This document shows positions 41,182-55,117 of a stretch of DNA of 64,000 nucleotides, in pieces (position 1 is the first letter of the stretch; every line of letters starts with the position of its first letter). The notes beneath the pieces are model-generated. The model was not told the origin of the DNA and did not search any database. It worked only from the letters and a program-made list of their open reading frames with translations. The stretch spans positions 36,401,764-36,465,763 of the forward strand of contig OV121092.1 of the NCBI GenBank assembly GCA_921293015.1, in the 5' to 3' direction. The DNA comes from Phorcus lineatus. Its lineage: Eukaryota; Mollusca; Gastropoda; Trochida; Trochidae. A program made the translations under genes and the position numbers.

Positions 41182-44100
41182 AAATGCATATTTCTAAACC
41201 AAACTTTCATCAAATGTACACCACATTGTGTTCTATCGATTGAGCAATACCCATTTCCTGTCCGATTCTTGGTTTGGGCTCCAGATTCGAGCTTAAACAG
41301 GTACAGATAGCTGATTTTGACCAAATTCGCGGAAAAAGACTGAGTCCAATATATGCATATTGTTGTAGCGAGCGTGATAACTTTCTTAAAGATGCATATT
41401 TCTAAACCAAACTTTCATCAAATGTACTTCACATTGTGTTCTATCGATTGAGCAATAGCAATTTCCTGTCCGATTCTTGGTTTGGCCTCAAGTTTCGAGC
41501 TTAAACAGGTACAGATAGCTGATTTTGACCAAATTCGCGGAAAAAGACTGAGTCCAATATATGCATATTGTTGTAGCGAGCACGATAACTTTCTTAAAAA
41601 TGCATATTTCTAAACCAAACTTTCATCAAATGTACACCACATTGTGTTCTATCGATTGAGCAATAGCAATTTCCTGTCCGATTCTTGGTTTGGGCTCCAG
41701 ATTCGAGCTTAAACAGGTACAGATAGCTGATTTTGACCAAATTCGCGGAAAAAGACTGAGTCCAATATATGCATATTGTTGTAGCGAGCGCGATAACTTT
41801 CTTAAAAATGCATATTTCTAAACCAAACTTTCATCAAATGTACATCACATTGTGTTCTATCGATTGAGCAATACCAATTTCCTGTCTGATTCTTGGTTTG
41901 GGCTCAAGATTCGAGCTTAAACAGGTACAGATAGCTGATTTTGACCAAATTCGCGGAAAAAGACTGAGTCCAATATATGCATATTGTTGTAGCGAGCGTG
42001 ATAACTTTCTTAAAGATGCATATTTCTAAACCAAACTTTCATCAAATGTACTTCACATTGTGTTCTTTCGATTGAGCAATAGCAATTTCCTGTCCGATTC
42101 TTGGTTTGGCCTCAAGTTTCGAGCTTAAACAGGTACAGATAGCTGATTTTGACCAAATTCGCGGAAAAAGACTGAGTCCAATATATGCATATTGTTGTAG
42201 CGAGCGCGATAACTTTCTTAAAAATGCATATTTCTAAACCAAACTTTCATCAAATGTACATCACATTGTGTTCTATCGATTGAGCAATACCAATTTCCTG
42301 TCCGATTCTTGGTTTGGGCTCCAGATTCGAGCTTAAACAGGTACAGATAGCTGATTTTGACCAAATTCGCGGAAAAAGACTGAGTCCAATATATGCATAT
42401 TGTTGTAGCGAGCGCGATAACTTTCTTAAAAATGCATATTTCTAAACCAAACTTTCATCAAATGTACATCACATTGTGTTCTATCGATTGAGCAATAGCA
42501 ATTTCCTGTCCGGTTCTTGGTTTGGCCTCAAGTTTCGAGCTTAAACAGGTACAGATAGCTGATTTTGACCAAATTCGCGGAAAAAGACTGAGTCCAATAT
42601 ATGCATATTGTTGTAGCGAGCGCGATAACTTTCTTAAAAATGCATATTTCTAAACTTAACTTTCATCAAATGTACACCACATTGTGTTCTATCGATTGAG
42701 CAATAGCAATTTCATTTCCAATTCTTGGTTTGGGCTCCAGATTCGAGCTTAAACAGGTACAGATAGCTGATTTTGACCAAATTCGCGGAAAAAGACTGAG
42801 TCCAATATATGCATATTGTTGTAGCGAGCGCGATAACTTTCTTAAAAATGCATATTTCTAAACCAAACTTTCATCAAATGTACATCACATTGTGTTCTAT
42901 CGATTGAGCAATAGCAATTTCCTGTCCGGTTCTTGGTTTGGCCTCAAGTTTCGAGCTTAAACAGGTACAGATAGCTGATTTTGACCAAATTCGCGGAAAA
43001 AGACTGAGTCCAATATATGCATATTGTTGTAGCGAGCGCGATAACTTTCTTAAAAATGCATATTTCTAAACTAAACTTTCATCAAATGTACACCACATTG
43101 TGTTCTATCGATTGAGCAATAGCAATTTCATTTCCAATTCTTGGTTTGGGCTCCAGATTCGAGCTTAAACAGGTACAGATAGCTGATTTTGACCAAATTC
43201 GCGGAAAAAGACTGAGTCCAATATATGCATATTGTTGTAGCGAGCGCGATAACTTTCTTAAAAATGCATATTTCTAAACCAAACTTTCATCAAATGTACA
43301 TCACATTGTGTTCTATCGATTGAGCAATAGCAATTTCCTGTCCTATTCTTGGTTTGGCCTCAAGTTTCGAGCTTAAACAGGTACAGATAGCTGATTTTGA
43401 CCAAATTCGCGGAAAAAGACTGAGTCCAATATATGCATATTGTTGTAGCGAGCACGATAACTTTCTTAAAAATGCATATTTCTAAACCAAACTTTCATCA
43501 AATGTACACCACATTGTGTTCTATCGATTGAGCAATACCCATTTCCTGTCCGATTCTTGGTTTGGGCTCCAGATTCGAGCTTAAACAGGTACAGATAGCT
43601 GATTTTGACCAAATTCGCGGAAAAAGACTGAGTCCAATATATGCATATTGTTGTAGCGAGCGTGATAACTTTCTTAAAGATGCATATTTCTAAACCAAAC
43701 TTTCATCAAATGTACTTCACATTGTGTTCTATCGATTGAGCAATAGCAATTTCCTGTCCGATTCTTGGTTTGGCCTCAAGTTTCGAGCTTAAACAGGTAC
43801 AGATAGCTGATTTTGACCAAATTCGCGGAAAAAGACTGAGTCCAATATATGCATATTGTTGTAGCGAGCACGATAACTTTCTTAAAAATGCATATTTCTA
43901 AACCAAACTTTCATCAAATGTACACCACATTGTGTTCTATCGATTGAGCAATAGCAATTTCCTGTCCGATTCTTGGTTTGGGCTCCAGATTCGAGCTTAA
44001 ACAGGTACAGATAGCTGATTTTGACCAAATTCGCGGAAAAAGACTGAGTCCAATATATGCATATTGTTGTAGCGAGCGCGATAACTTTCTTAAAAATGCA

Positions 44101-45133
44101 TATTTCTAAACCAAACTTTCATCAAATGTACATCACATTGTGTTCTATCGATTGAGCAATACCAATTTCCTGTCTGATTCTTGGTTTGGGCTCAAGATTC
44201 GAGCTTAAACAGGTACAGATAGCTGATTTTGACCAAATTCGCGGAAAAAGACTGAGTCCAATATATGCATATTGTTGTAGCGAGCGTGATAACTTTCTTA
44301 AAGATGCATATTTCTAAACCAAACTTTCATCAAATGTACTTCACATTGTGTTCTTTCGATTGAGCAATAGCAATTTCCTGTCCGATTCTTGGTTTGGCCT
44401 CAAGTTTCGAGCTTAAACAGGTACAGATAGCTGATTTTGACCAAATTCGCGGAAAAAGACTGAGTCCAATATATGCATATTGTTGTAGCGAGCGCGATAA
44501 CTTTCTTAAAAATGCATATTTCTAAACCAAACTTTCATCAAATGTACATCACATTGTGTTCTATCGATTGAGCAATACCAATTTCCTGTCCGATTCTTGG
44601 TTTGGGCTCCAGATTCGAGCTTAAACAGGTACAGATAGCTGATTTTGACCAAATTCGCGGAAAAAGACTGAGTCCAATATATGCATATTGTTGTAGCGAG
44701 CGCGATAACTTTCTTAAAAATGCATATTTCTAAACCAAACTTTCATCAAATGTACATCACATTGTGTTCTATCGATTGAGCAATAGCAATTTCCTGTCCG
44801 GTTCTTGGTTTGGCCTCAAGTTTCGAGCTTAAACAGGTACAGATAGCTGATTTTGACCAAATTCGCGGAAAAAGACTGAGTCCAATATATGCATATTGTT
44901 GTAGCGAGCGCGATAACTTTCTTAAAAATGCATATTTCTAAACTTAACTTTCATCAAATGTACACCACATTGTGTTCTATCGATTGAGCAATAGCAATTT
45001 CATTTCCAATTCTTGGTTTGGGCTCCAGATTCGAGCTTAAACAGGTACAGATAGCTGATTTTGACCAAATTCGCGGAAAAAGACTGAGTCCAATATATGC
45101 ATATTGTTGTAGCGAGCGCGATAACTTTCTTAA
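41182..45133 (+). repeat. 11-mer HOR with second partial copy (2288-bp offset)
   Basis: Copy 1 (41182-43469): D E D J E K A B A B H. Copy 2 starts at 43470 and repeats D E D J E K A B up to 45133. Private variants shared at the 2288-bp offset are ataccc in the first D (about 41249 and 43537) and aaacttaac in the eighth monomer B (42638 and 44926). The agatgc-gtacttc E units recur at 41390, 42014, 43678 and 44302. The order then diverges. Confidence 0.88.
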
Positions 45134-46589
45134 AAATGCATATTTCTAAACCAAACTTTCATCAAATGTACATCACATTGTGTTCTATCGATTGAGCAAT
45201 ACCAATTTCCTGTCCGGTTCTTGGTTTGGCCTCAAGTTTCGAGCTTAAACAGGTACAGATAGCTGATTTTGACCAAATTCGCGGAAAAAGACTGAGTCCA
45301 ATATATGCATATTGTTGTAGCGAGCGCGATAACTTTCTTAAAAATGCATATTTCTAAACCAAACTTTCATCAAATGTACATCACATTGTGTTCTATCGAT
45401 TGAGCAATAGCAATTTCCTGTCCGGTTCTTGGTTTGGCCTCAAGTTTCGAGCTTAAACAGGTACAGATAGCTGATTTTGACCAAATTCGCGGAAAAAGAC
45501 TGAGTCCAATATATGCATATTGTTGTAGCGAGCGCGATAACTTTCTTAAAAATGCATATTTCTAAACTTAACTTTCATCAAATGTACACCACATTGTGTT
45601 CTATCGATTGAGCAATAGCAATTTCATTTCCAATTCTTGGTTTGGGCTCCAGATTCGAGCTTAAACAGGTACAGATAGCTGATTTTGACCAAATTCGCGG
45701 AAAAAGACTGAGTCCAATATATGCATATTGTTGTAGCGAGCGCGATAACTTTCTTAAAAATGCATATTTCTAAACCAAACTTTCATCAAATGTACATCAC
45801 ATTGTGTTCTATCGATTGAGCAATACCAATTTCCTGTCCGGTTCTTGGTTTGGCCTCAAGTTTCGAGCTTAAACAGGTACAGATAGCTGATTTTGACCAA
45901 ATTCGCGGAAAAAGACTGAGTCCAATATATGCATATTGTTGTAGCGAGCACGATAACTTTCTTAAAAATGCATATTTCTAAACCAAACTTTCATCAAATG
46001 TACACCACATTGTGTTCTATCGATTGAGCAATAGCAATTTCCTGTCCGATTCTTGGTTTGGCCTCAAGTTTCGAGCTTAAACAGGTACAGATAGCTGATT
46101 TTGACCAAATTCGCGGAAAAAGACTGAGTCCAATATATGCATATTGTTGTAGCGAGCACGATAACTTTCTTAAAAATGCATATTTCTAAACCAAACTTTC
46201 ATCAAATGTACACCACATTGTGTTCTATCGATTGAGCAATAGCAATTTCCTGTCCGATTCTTGGTTTGGGCTCCAGATTCGAGCTTAAACAGGTACAGAT
46301 AGCTGATTTTGACCAAATTCGCGGAAAAAGACTGAGTCCAATATATGCATATTGTTGTAGCGAGCGCGATAACTTTCTTAAAAATGCATATTTCTAAACC
46401 AAACTTTCATCAAATGTACATCACATTGTGTTCTATCGATTGAGCAATACCAATTTCCTGTCTGATTCTTGGTTTGGGCTCAAGATTCGAGCTTAAACAG
46501 GTACAGATAGCTGATTTTGACCAAATTCGCGGAAAAAGACTGAGTCCAATATATGCATATTGTTGTAGCGAGCGCGATAACTTTCTTAA
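45134..46589 (+). repeat. Junction block with duplicated A-B-A2 trimer
   Basis: Order: A2 A B A2 E D J. Together with A-B at 44718-45133 this makes A-B-A2 twice in tandem (44718-45341 and 45342-45965), both with the aaacttaac variant in B. The E-D-J that follows matches E-D-J at 41390 and 43678 but lacks the gtacttc mark. This is the transition from the 11-mer domain to the next one. Confidence 0.83.
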
Positions 46590-49500
46590 AAATGCATATT
46601 TCTAAACTAAACTTTCATCAAATGTACACCACATTGTGTTCTATCGATTGAGCAATAGCAATTTCCTGTCCGATTCTTGGTTTGGGCTCAAGATTCGAGC
46701 TTAAACAGGTACAGATAGCTGATTTTGACCAAATTCGCGGAAAAAGACTGAGTCCAATATATGCATATTGTTGTAGCGAGCGCGATAACTTTCTTAAAAA
46801 TGCATATTTCTAAACCAAACTTTCATCAAATGTACATCACATTGTGTTCTATCGATTGAGCAATAGCAATTTCCTGTCCGGTTCTTGGTTTGGCCTCAAG
46901 TTTCGAGCTTAAACAGGTACAGATAGCTGATTTTGACCAAATTCGCGGAAAAAGACTGAGTCCAATATATGCATATTGTTGTAGCGAGCGCGATAACTTT
47001 CTTAAAAATGCATATTTCTAAACTAAACTTTCATCAAATGTACACCACATTGTGTTCTATCGATTGAGCAATAGCAATTTCATTTCCAATTCTTGGTTTG
47101 GGCTCCAGATTCGAGCTTAAACAGGTACAGATAGCTGATTTTGACCAAATTCACGGAAAAAGACTGAGTCCAATATATGCATATTGTTGTAGCGAGCGCG
47201 ATAACTTTCTTAAAAATGCATATTTCTAAACCAAACTTTCATCAAATGTACATCACATTGTGTTCTATCGATTGAGCAATAGCAATTTCCTGTCCTATTC
47301 TTGGTTTGGGCTCAAGATTCGAGCTTAAACAGGTACAGATAGCTGATTTTGACCAAATTCGCGGAAAAAGACTGAGTCCAATATATGCATATTGTTGTAG
47401 CGAGCACGATAACTTTCTTAAAAATGCATATTTCTAAACTAAACTTTCATCAAATGTACACCACATTGTGTTCTATCGATTGAGCAATAGCAATTTCATT
47501 TCCAATTCTTGGTTTGGGCTCCAGATTCGAGCTTAAACAGGTACAGATAGCTGATTTTGACCAAATTCGCGGAAAAAGACTGAGTCCAATATATGCATAT
47601 TGTTGTAGCGAGCGCGATAACTTTCTTAAAAATGCATATTTCTAAACCAAACTTTCATCAAATGTACATCACATTGTGTTCTATCGATTGAGCAATACCA
47701 ATGTCCTGTCCTATTCTTGGTTTGGGCTCAAGATTCGAGCTTAAACAGGTACAGATAGCTGATTTTGACCAAATTCGCGGAAAAAGACTGAGTCCAATAT
47801 ATGCATATTGTTGTAGCGAGCGTGATAACTTTCTTAAAAATGCATATTTCTAAACCAAACTTTCATCAAATGTACATCACATTGTGTTCTTTCGATTGAG
47901 CAATAGCAATGTCCTGTCCGATTCTTGGTTTGGCCTCAAGTTTCGAGCTTAAACAGGTACAGATAGCTGATTTTGACCAAATTCGCGGAAAAAGACTGAG
48001 TCCAATATGTGCATATTGTTGTAGCGAGCGCGATAACTTTCTTAAAAATGCATATTTCTAAACTAAACTTTCATCAAATGTACACCACATTGTGTTCTAT
48101 CGATTGAGCAATAGCAATTTCCTGTCCGATTCTTGGTTTGGGCTCCAGATTCGAGCTTAAACAGGTACAGATAGCTGATTTTGACCAAATTCGCGGAAAA
48201 AGACTGAGTCCAAGATATGCATATTGTTGTAGCGAGCGCGATAACTTTCTTAAAAATGCATATTTCTAAACCAAACTTTCATCAAATGTACATCACATTG
48301 TGTTCTATCGATTGAGCAATACCAATTTCCTGTCCTATTCTTGGTTTGGGCTCAAGATTCGAGCTTAAACAGGTACAGATAGCTGATTTTGACCAAATTC
48401 GCGGGAAAAGACTGAGTCCAATATATGCATATTGTTGTAGCGAGCGCGATAACTTTCTTAAAAATGCATATTTCTAAACCAAACTTTCATCAAATGTACA
48501 TCACATTGTGTTCTATCGATTGAGCAATAGCAATTTCCTGTCCGGTTCTTGGTTTGGCCTCAAGTTTCGAGCTTAAACAGGTACAGATAGCTGATTTTGA
48601 CCAAATTCGCGGAAAAAGACTGAGTCCAATATATGCATATTGTTGTAGCGAGCGCGATAACTTTCTTAAAAATGCATATTTCTAAACCAAACTTTCATCA
48701 AATGTACATCACATTGTGTTCTATCGATTGAGCAATAGCAATTTCCTGTCCGGTTCTTGGTTTGGCCTCAAGTTTCGAGCTTAAACAGGTACAGATAGCT
48801 GATTTTGACCAAATTCGCGGAAAAAGACTGAGTCCAATATATGCATATTGTTGTAGCGAGCGCGATAACTTTCTTAAAAATGCATATTTCTAAACCAAAC
48901 TTTCATCAAATGTACATCACATTGTGTTCTATCGATTGAGCAATACCAATTTCCTGTCCGGTTCTTGGTTTGGCCTCAAGTTTCGAGCTTAAACAGGTAC
49001 AGATAGCTGATTTTGACCAAATTTGCGGAAAAAGACTGAGTCCAATATATGCATATTGTTGTAGCGAGCGCGATAACTTTCTTAAAAATGCATATTTCTA
49101 AACCAAACTTTCATCAAATGTACATCACATTGTGTTCTATCGATTGAGCAATAGCAATTTCCTGTCCGGTTCTTGGTTTGGCCTCAAGTTTCGAGCTTAA
49201 ACAGGTACAGATAGCTGATTTTGACCAAATTCGCGGAAAAAGACTGAGTCCAATATATGCATATTGTTGTAGCGAGCGCGATAACTTTCTTAAAAATGCA
49301 TATTTCTAAACCAAACTTTCATCAAATGTACATCACATTGTGTTCTATCGATTGAGCAATAGCAATTTCCTGTCCGGTTCTTGGTTTGGCCTCAAGTTTC
49401 GAGCTTAAACAGGTACAGATAGCTGATTTTGACCAAATTCGCGGAAAAAGACTGAGTCCAATATATGCATATTGTTGTAGCGAGCGCGATAACTTTCTTA

Positions 49501-52500
49501 AAAATGCATATTTCTAAACCAAACTTTCATCAAATGTACATCACATTGTGTTCTATCGATTGAGCAATAGCAATTTCCTGTCCGGTTCTTGGTTTGGCCT
49601 CAAGTTTCGAGCTTAAACAGGTACAGATAGCTGATTTTGACCAAATTCGCGGAAAAAGACTGAGTCCAATATATGCATATTGTTGTAGCGAGCGCGATAA
49701 CTTTCTTAAAAATGCATATTTCTAAACCAAACTTTCATCAAATGTACATCACATTGTGTTCTATCGATTGAGCAATAGCAATTTCATTTCCAATTCTTGG
49801 TTTGGGCTCCAGATTCGAGCTTAAACAGGTACAGATAGCTGATTTTGACCAAATTCGCGGAAAAAGACTGAGTCCAAGATATGCATATTGTTGTAGCGAG
49901 CGCGATAACTTTCTTAAAAATGCATATTTCTAAACCAAACTTTCATCAAATGTACATCACATTGTGTTCTATCGATTGAGCAATACCAATTTCCTGTCCT
50001 ATTCTTGGTTTGGGCTCAAGATTCGAGCTTAAACAGGTACAGATAGCTGATTTTGACCAAATTCGCGGGAAAAGACTGAGTCCAATATATGCATATTGTT
50101 GTAGCGAGCGCGATAACTTTCTTAAAAATGCATATTTCTAAACCAAACTTTCATCAAATGTACATCACATTGTGTTCTATCGATTGAGCAATAGCAATTT
50201 CCTGTCCGGTTCTTGGTTTGGCCTCAAGTTTCGAGCTTAAACAGGTACAGATAGCTGATTTTGACCAAATTCGCGGAAAAAGACTGAGTCCAATATATGC
50301 ATATTGTTGTAGCGAGCGCGATAACTTTCTTAAAAATGCATATTTCTAAACCAAACTTTCATCAAATGTACATCACATTGTGTTCTATCGATTGAGCAAT
50401 AGCAATTTCCTGTCCGGTTCTTGGTTTGGCCTCAAGTTTCGAGCTTAAACAGGTACAGATAGCTGATTTTGACCAAATTCGCGGAAAAAGACTGAGTCCA
50501 ATATATGCATATTGTTGTAGCGAGCGCGATAACTTTCTTAAAAATGCATATTTCTAAACCAAACTTTCATCAAATGTACATCACATTGTGTTCTATCGAT
50601 TGAGCAATACCAATTTCCTGTCCGGTTCTTGGTTTGGCCTCAAGTTTCGAGCTTAAACAGGTACAGATAGCTGATTTTGACCAAATTTGCGGAAAAAGAC
50701 TGAGTCCAATATATGCATATTGTTGTAGCGAGCGCGATAACTTTCTTAAAAATGCATATTTCTAAACTAAACTTTCATCAAATGTACACCACATTGTGTT
50801 CTATCGATTGAGCAATAGCAATTTCATTTCCAATTCTTGGTTTGGGCTCCAGATTCGAGCTTAAACAGGTACAGATAGCTGATTTTGACCAAATTCACGG
50901 AAAAAGACTGAGTCCAAGATATGCATATTGTTGTAGCGAGCGCGATAACTTTCTTAAAAATGCATATTTCTAAACCAAACTTTCATCAAATGTACATCAC
51001 ATTGTGTTCTATCGATTGAGCAATACCAATTTCCTGTCCTATTCTTGGTTTGGGCTCAAGATTCGAGCTTAAACAGGTACAGATAGCTGATTTTGACCAA
51101 ATTCGCGGGAAAAGACTGAGTCCAATATATGCATATTGTTGTAGCGAGCGCGATAACTTTCTTAAAAATGCATATTTCTAAACCAAACTTTCATCAAATG
51201 TACATCACATTGTGTTCTTTCGATTGAGCAATAGCAATTTCCTGTCCGGTTCTTGGTTTGGGCTCCAGATTCGAGCTTAAACAGGTACAGATAGCTGATT
51301 TTGACCAAATTCGCGGAAAAAGACTGAGTCCAATATATGCATATTGTTGTAGCGAGCGCGATAACTTTCTTAAAAATGCATATTTCTAAACCAAACTTTC
51401 ATCAAATGTACATCACATTGTGTTCTATCGATTGAGCAATACCAATGTCCTGTCCTATTCTTGGTTTGGGCTCAAGATTCGAGCTTAAACAGGTACAGAT
51501 AGCTGATTTTGACCAAATTCGCGGAAAAAGACTGAGTCCAATATATGCATATTGTTGTAGCGAGCGTGATAACTTTCTTAAAAATGCATATTTCTAAACC
51601 AAACTTTCATCAAATGTACATCACATTGTGTTCTTTCGATTGAGCAATAGCAATGTCCTGTCCGATTCTTGGTTTGGCCTCAAGTTTCGAGCTTAAACAG
51701 GTACAGATAGCTGATTTTGACCAAATTCGCGGAAAAAGACTGAGTCCAATATGTGCATATTGTTGTAGCGAGCGCGATAACTTTCTTAAAAATGCATATT
51801 TCTAAACTAAACTTTCATCAAATGTACACCACATTGTGTTCTATCGATTGAGCAATAGCAATTTCCTGTCCGATTCTTGGTTTGGGCTCCAGATTCGAGC
51901 TTAAACAGGTACAGATAGCTGATTTTGACCAAATTCGCGGAAAAAGACTGAGTCCAATATATGCATATTGTTGTAGCGAGCGCGATAACTTTCTTAAAAA
52001 TGCATATTTCTAAACCAAACTTTCATCAAATGTACATCACATTGTGTTCTATCGATTGAGCAATAGCAATTTCCTGTCCGGTTCTTGGTTTGGCCTCAAG
52101 TTTCGAGCTTAAACAGGTACAGATAGCTGATTTTGACCAAATTCGCGGAAAAAGACTGAGTCCAATATATGCATATTGTTGTAGCGAGCGCGATAACTTT
52201 CTTAAAAATGCATATTTCTAAACCAAACTTTCATCAAATGTACATCACATTGTGTTCTATCGATTGAGCAATAGCAATTTCATTTCCAATTCTTGGTTTG
52301 GGCTCCAGATTCGAGCTTAAACAGGTACAGATAGCTGATTTTGACCAAATTCGCGGAAAAAGACTGAGTCCAAGATATGCATATTGTTGTAGCGAGCGCG
52401 ATAACTTTCTTAAAAATGCATATTTCTAAACCAAACTTTCATCAAATGTACATCACATTGTGTTCTATCGATTGAGCAATACCAATTTCCTGTCCTATTC

Positions 52501-54493
52501 TTGGTTTGGGCTCAAGATTCGAGCTTAAACAGGTACAGATAGCTGATTTTGACCAAATTCGCGGGAAAAGACTGAGTCCAATATATGCATATTGTTGTAG
52601 CGAGCGCGATAACTTTCTTAAAAATGCATATTTCTAAACCAAACTTTCATCAAATGTACATCACATTGTGTTCTATCGATTGAGCAATAGCAATTTCCTG
52701 TCCGGTTCTTGGTTTGGCCTCAAGTTTCGAGCTTAAACAGGTACAGATAGCTGATTTTGACCAAATTCGCGGAAAAAGACTGAGTCCAATATATGCATAT
52801 TGTTGTAGCGAGCGCGATAACTTTCTTAAAAATGCATATTTCTAAACCAAACTTTCATCAAATGTACATCACATTGTGTTCTATCGATTGAGCAATAGCA
52901 ATTTCCTGTCCGGTTCTTGGTTTGGCCTCAAGTTTCGAGCTTAAACAGGTACAGATAGCTGATTTTGACCAAATTCGCGGAAAAAGACTGAGTCCAATAT
53001 ATGCATATTGTTGTAGCGAGCGCGATAACTTTCTTAAAAATGCATATTTCTAAACCAAACTTTCATCAAATGTACATCACATTGTGTTCTATCGATTGAG
53101 CAATACCAATTTCCTGTCCGGTTCTTGGTTTGGCCTCAAGTTTCGAGCTTAAACAGGTACAGATAGCTGATTTTGACCAAATTTGCGGAAAAAGACTGAG
53201 TCCAATATATGCATATTGTTGTAGCGAGCGCGATAACTTTCTTAAAAATGCATATTTCTAAACTAAACTTTCATCAAATGTACACCACATTGTGTTCTAT
53301 CGATTGAGCAATAGCAATTTCATTTCCAATTCTTGGTTTGGGCTCCAGATTCGAGCTTAAACAGGTACAGATAGCTGATTTTGACCAAATTCGCGGAAAA
53401 AGACTGAGTCCAAGATATGCATATTGTTGTAGCGAGCGCGATAACTTTCTTAAAAATGCATATTTCTAAACCAAACTTTCATCAAATGTACATCACATTG
53501 TGTTCTTTCGATTGAGCAATAGCAATTTCCTGTCCGGTTCTTGGTTTGGCCTCAAGTTTCGAGCTTAAACAGGTACAGATAGCTGATTTTGACCAAATTC
53601 GCGGAAAAAGACTGAGTCCAATATATGCATATTGTTGTAGCGAGCGCGATAACTTTCTTAAAAATGCATATTTCTAAACCAAACTTTCATCAAATGTACA
53701 TCACATTGTGTTCTATCGATTGAGCAATAGCAATTTCCTGTCCGGTTCTTGGTTTGGCCTCAAGTTTCGAGCTTAAACAGGTACAGATAGCTGATTTTGA
53801 CCAAATTCGCGGAAAAAGACTGAGTCCAATATATGCATATTGTTGTAGCGAGCGCGATAACTTTCTTAAAAATGCATATTTCTAAACCAAACTTTCATCA
53901 AATGTACATCACATTGTGTTCTATCGATTGAGCAATACCAATTTCCTGTCCGGTTCTTGGTTTGGCCTCAAGTTTCGAGCTTAAACAGGTACAGATAGCT
54001 GATTTTGACCAAATTTGCGGAAAAAGACTGAGTCCAATATATGCATATTGTTGTAGCGAGCGCGATAACTTTCTTAAAAATGCATATTTCTAAACTAAAC
54101 TTTCATCAAATGTACACCACATTGTGTTCTATCGATTGAGCAATAGCAATTTCATTTCCAATTCTTGGTTTGGGCTCCAGATTCGAGCTTAAACAGGTAC
54201 AGATAGCTGATTTTGACCAAATTCGCGGAAAAAGACTGAGTCCAAGATATGCATATTGTTGTAGCGAGCGCGATAACTTTCTTAAAAATGCATATTTCTA
54301 AACCAAACTTTCATCAAATGTACATCACATTGTGTTCTATCGATTGAGCAATACCAATTTCCTGTCCTATTCTTGGTTTGGGCTCAAGATTCGAGCTTAA
54401 ACAGGTACAGATAGCTGATTTTGACCAAATTCGCGGGAAAAGACTGAGTCCAATATATGCATATTGTTGTAGCGAGCGCGATAACTTTCTTAA
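46590..54493 (+). repeat. HOR domain: pentamer B-N-A-A-A2 with interruptions
   Basis: Order: S A B N B N E D N A A A2 A A A B N A A A2 B N R N E D A B N A A A2 B A A A2 B N. The pentamer B-N-A-A-A2 is complete at 49710-50749 and 52206-53245 and partial elsewhere. Diagnostic variants are aagata in B (with an odd one in D at 48046), A152G (cgggaaaag) in N and C147T (tttgcgg) in A2 at 48878, 50542, 53038 and 53870. An N-E-D triplet with aatgtcc and gtgcat occurs at 47630 and again 3744 bp later at 51374. Confidence 0.87.
48462..49709 (+). repeat. Homogenised run of six class A monomers
   Basis: Six consecutive units have the same class. Five look identical by eye and the third differs only by aatacc and tttgcgg. 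No other stretch of the window shows such a simple single-monomer tandem. This looks like very recent amplification of one monomer, nested inside the B-N-A-A-A2 domain. Confidence 0.85.
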
Positions 54494-55117
54494 AAATGCA
54501 TATTTCTAAACCAAACTTTCATCAAATGTACATCACATTGTGTTCTTTCGATTGAGCAATAGCAATTTTCTGTCCGATTCTTGGTTTGGCCTCCAGATTC
54601 GAGCTTAAACAGGTACAGATAGCTGATTTTGACCAAATTCGCGGAAAAAGACTGAGTCCAATATATGCATATTGTTGTAGCGAGCACGATAACTTTCTTA
54701 AAAATGCATATTTTTAAACCAAACTTTCATCAAATGTACACCACATTGTGTTCTATCGATTGAGCAATACCAATTTCCTGTCCGGTTCTTGGTTTGGCCT
54801 CAAGTTTCGAGCTTAAACAGGTACAGATAGCTGATTTTGACCAAATTCGCGGGAAAAGACTGAGTCCAATATATGCATATTGTTGTAGCGAGCGCGATAA
54901 CTTTCTTAAAAATGCATATTTCTAAACCAAACTTTCATCAAATGTACACCACATTGTGTTCTATCGATTGAGCAATAGCAATTTCCTGTCCGATTCTTGG
55001 TTTGGCCTCCAGATTCGAGCTTAAACAGGTACAGATAGCTGATTTTGAACAAATTCGCGAAAAAAGACTGAGTCCAATATATGCATATTGTTGTAGCGAG
55101 CGCGATAACTTTCTTAA

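Noticed and set aside
54490-54687. Minus-strand open frame of 65 codons
   Set aside because: It starts at a GTG created by the CpG-to-CpA variant gagcacg, not an ATG, and lies wholly inside one satellite monomer. It is noncoding repeat.
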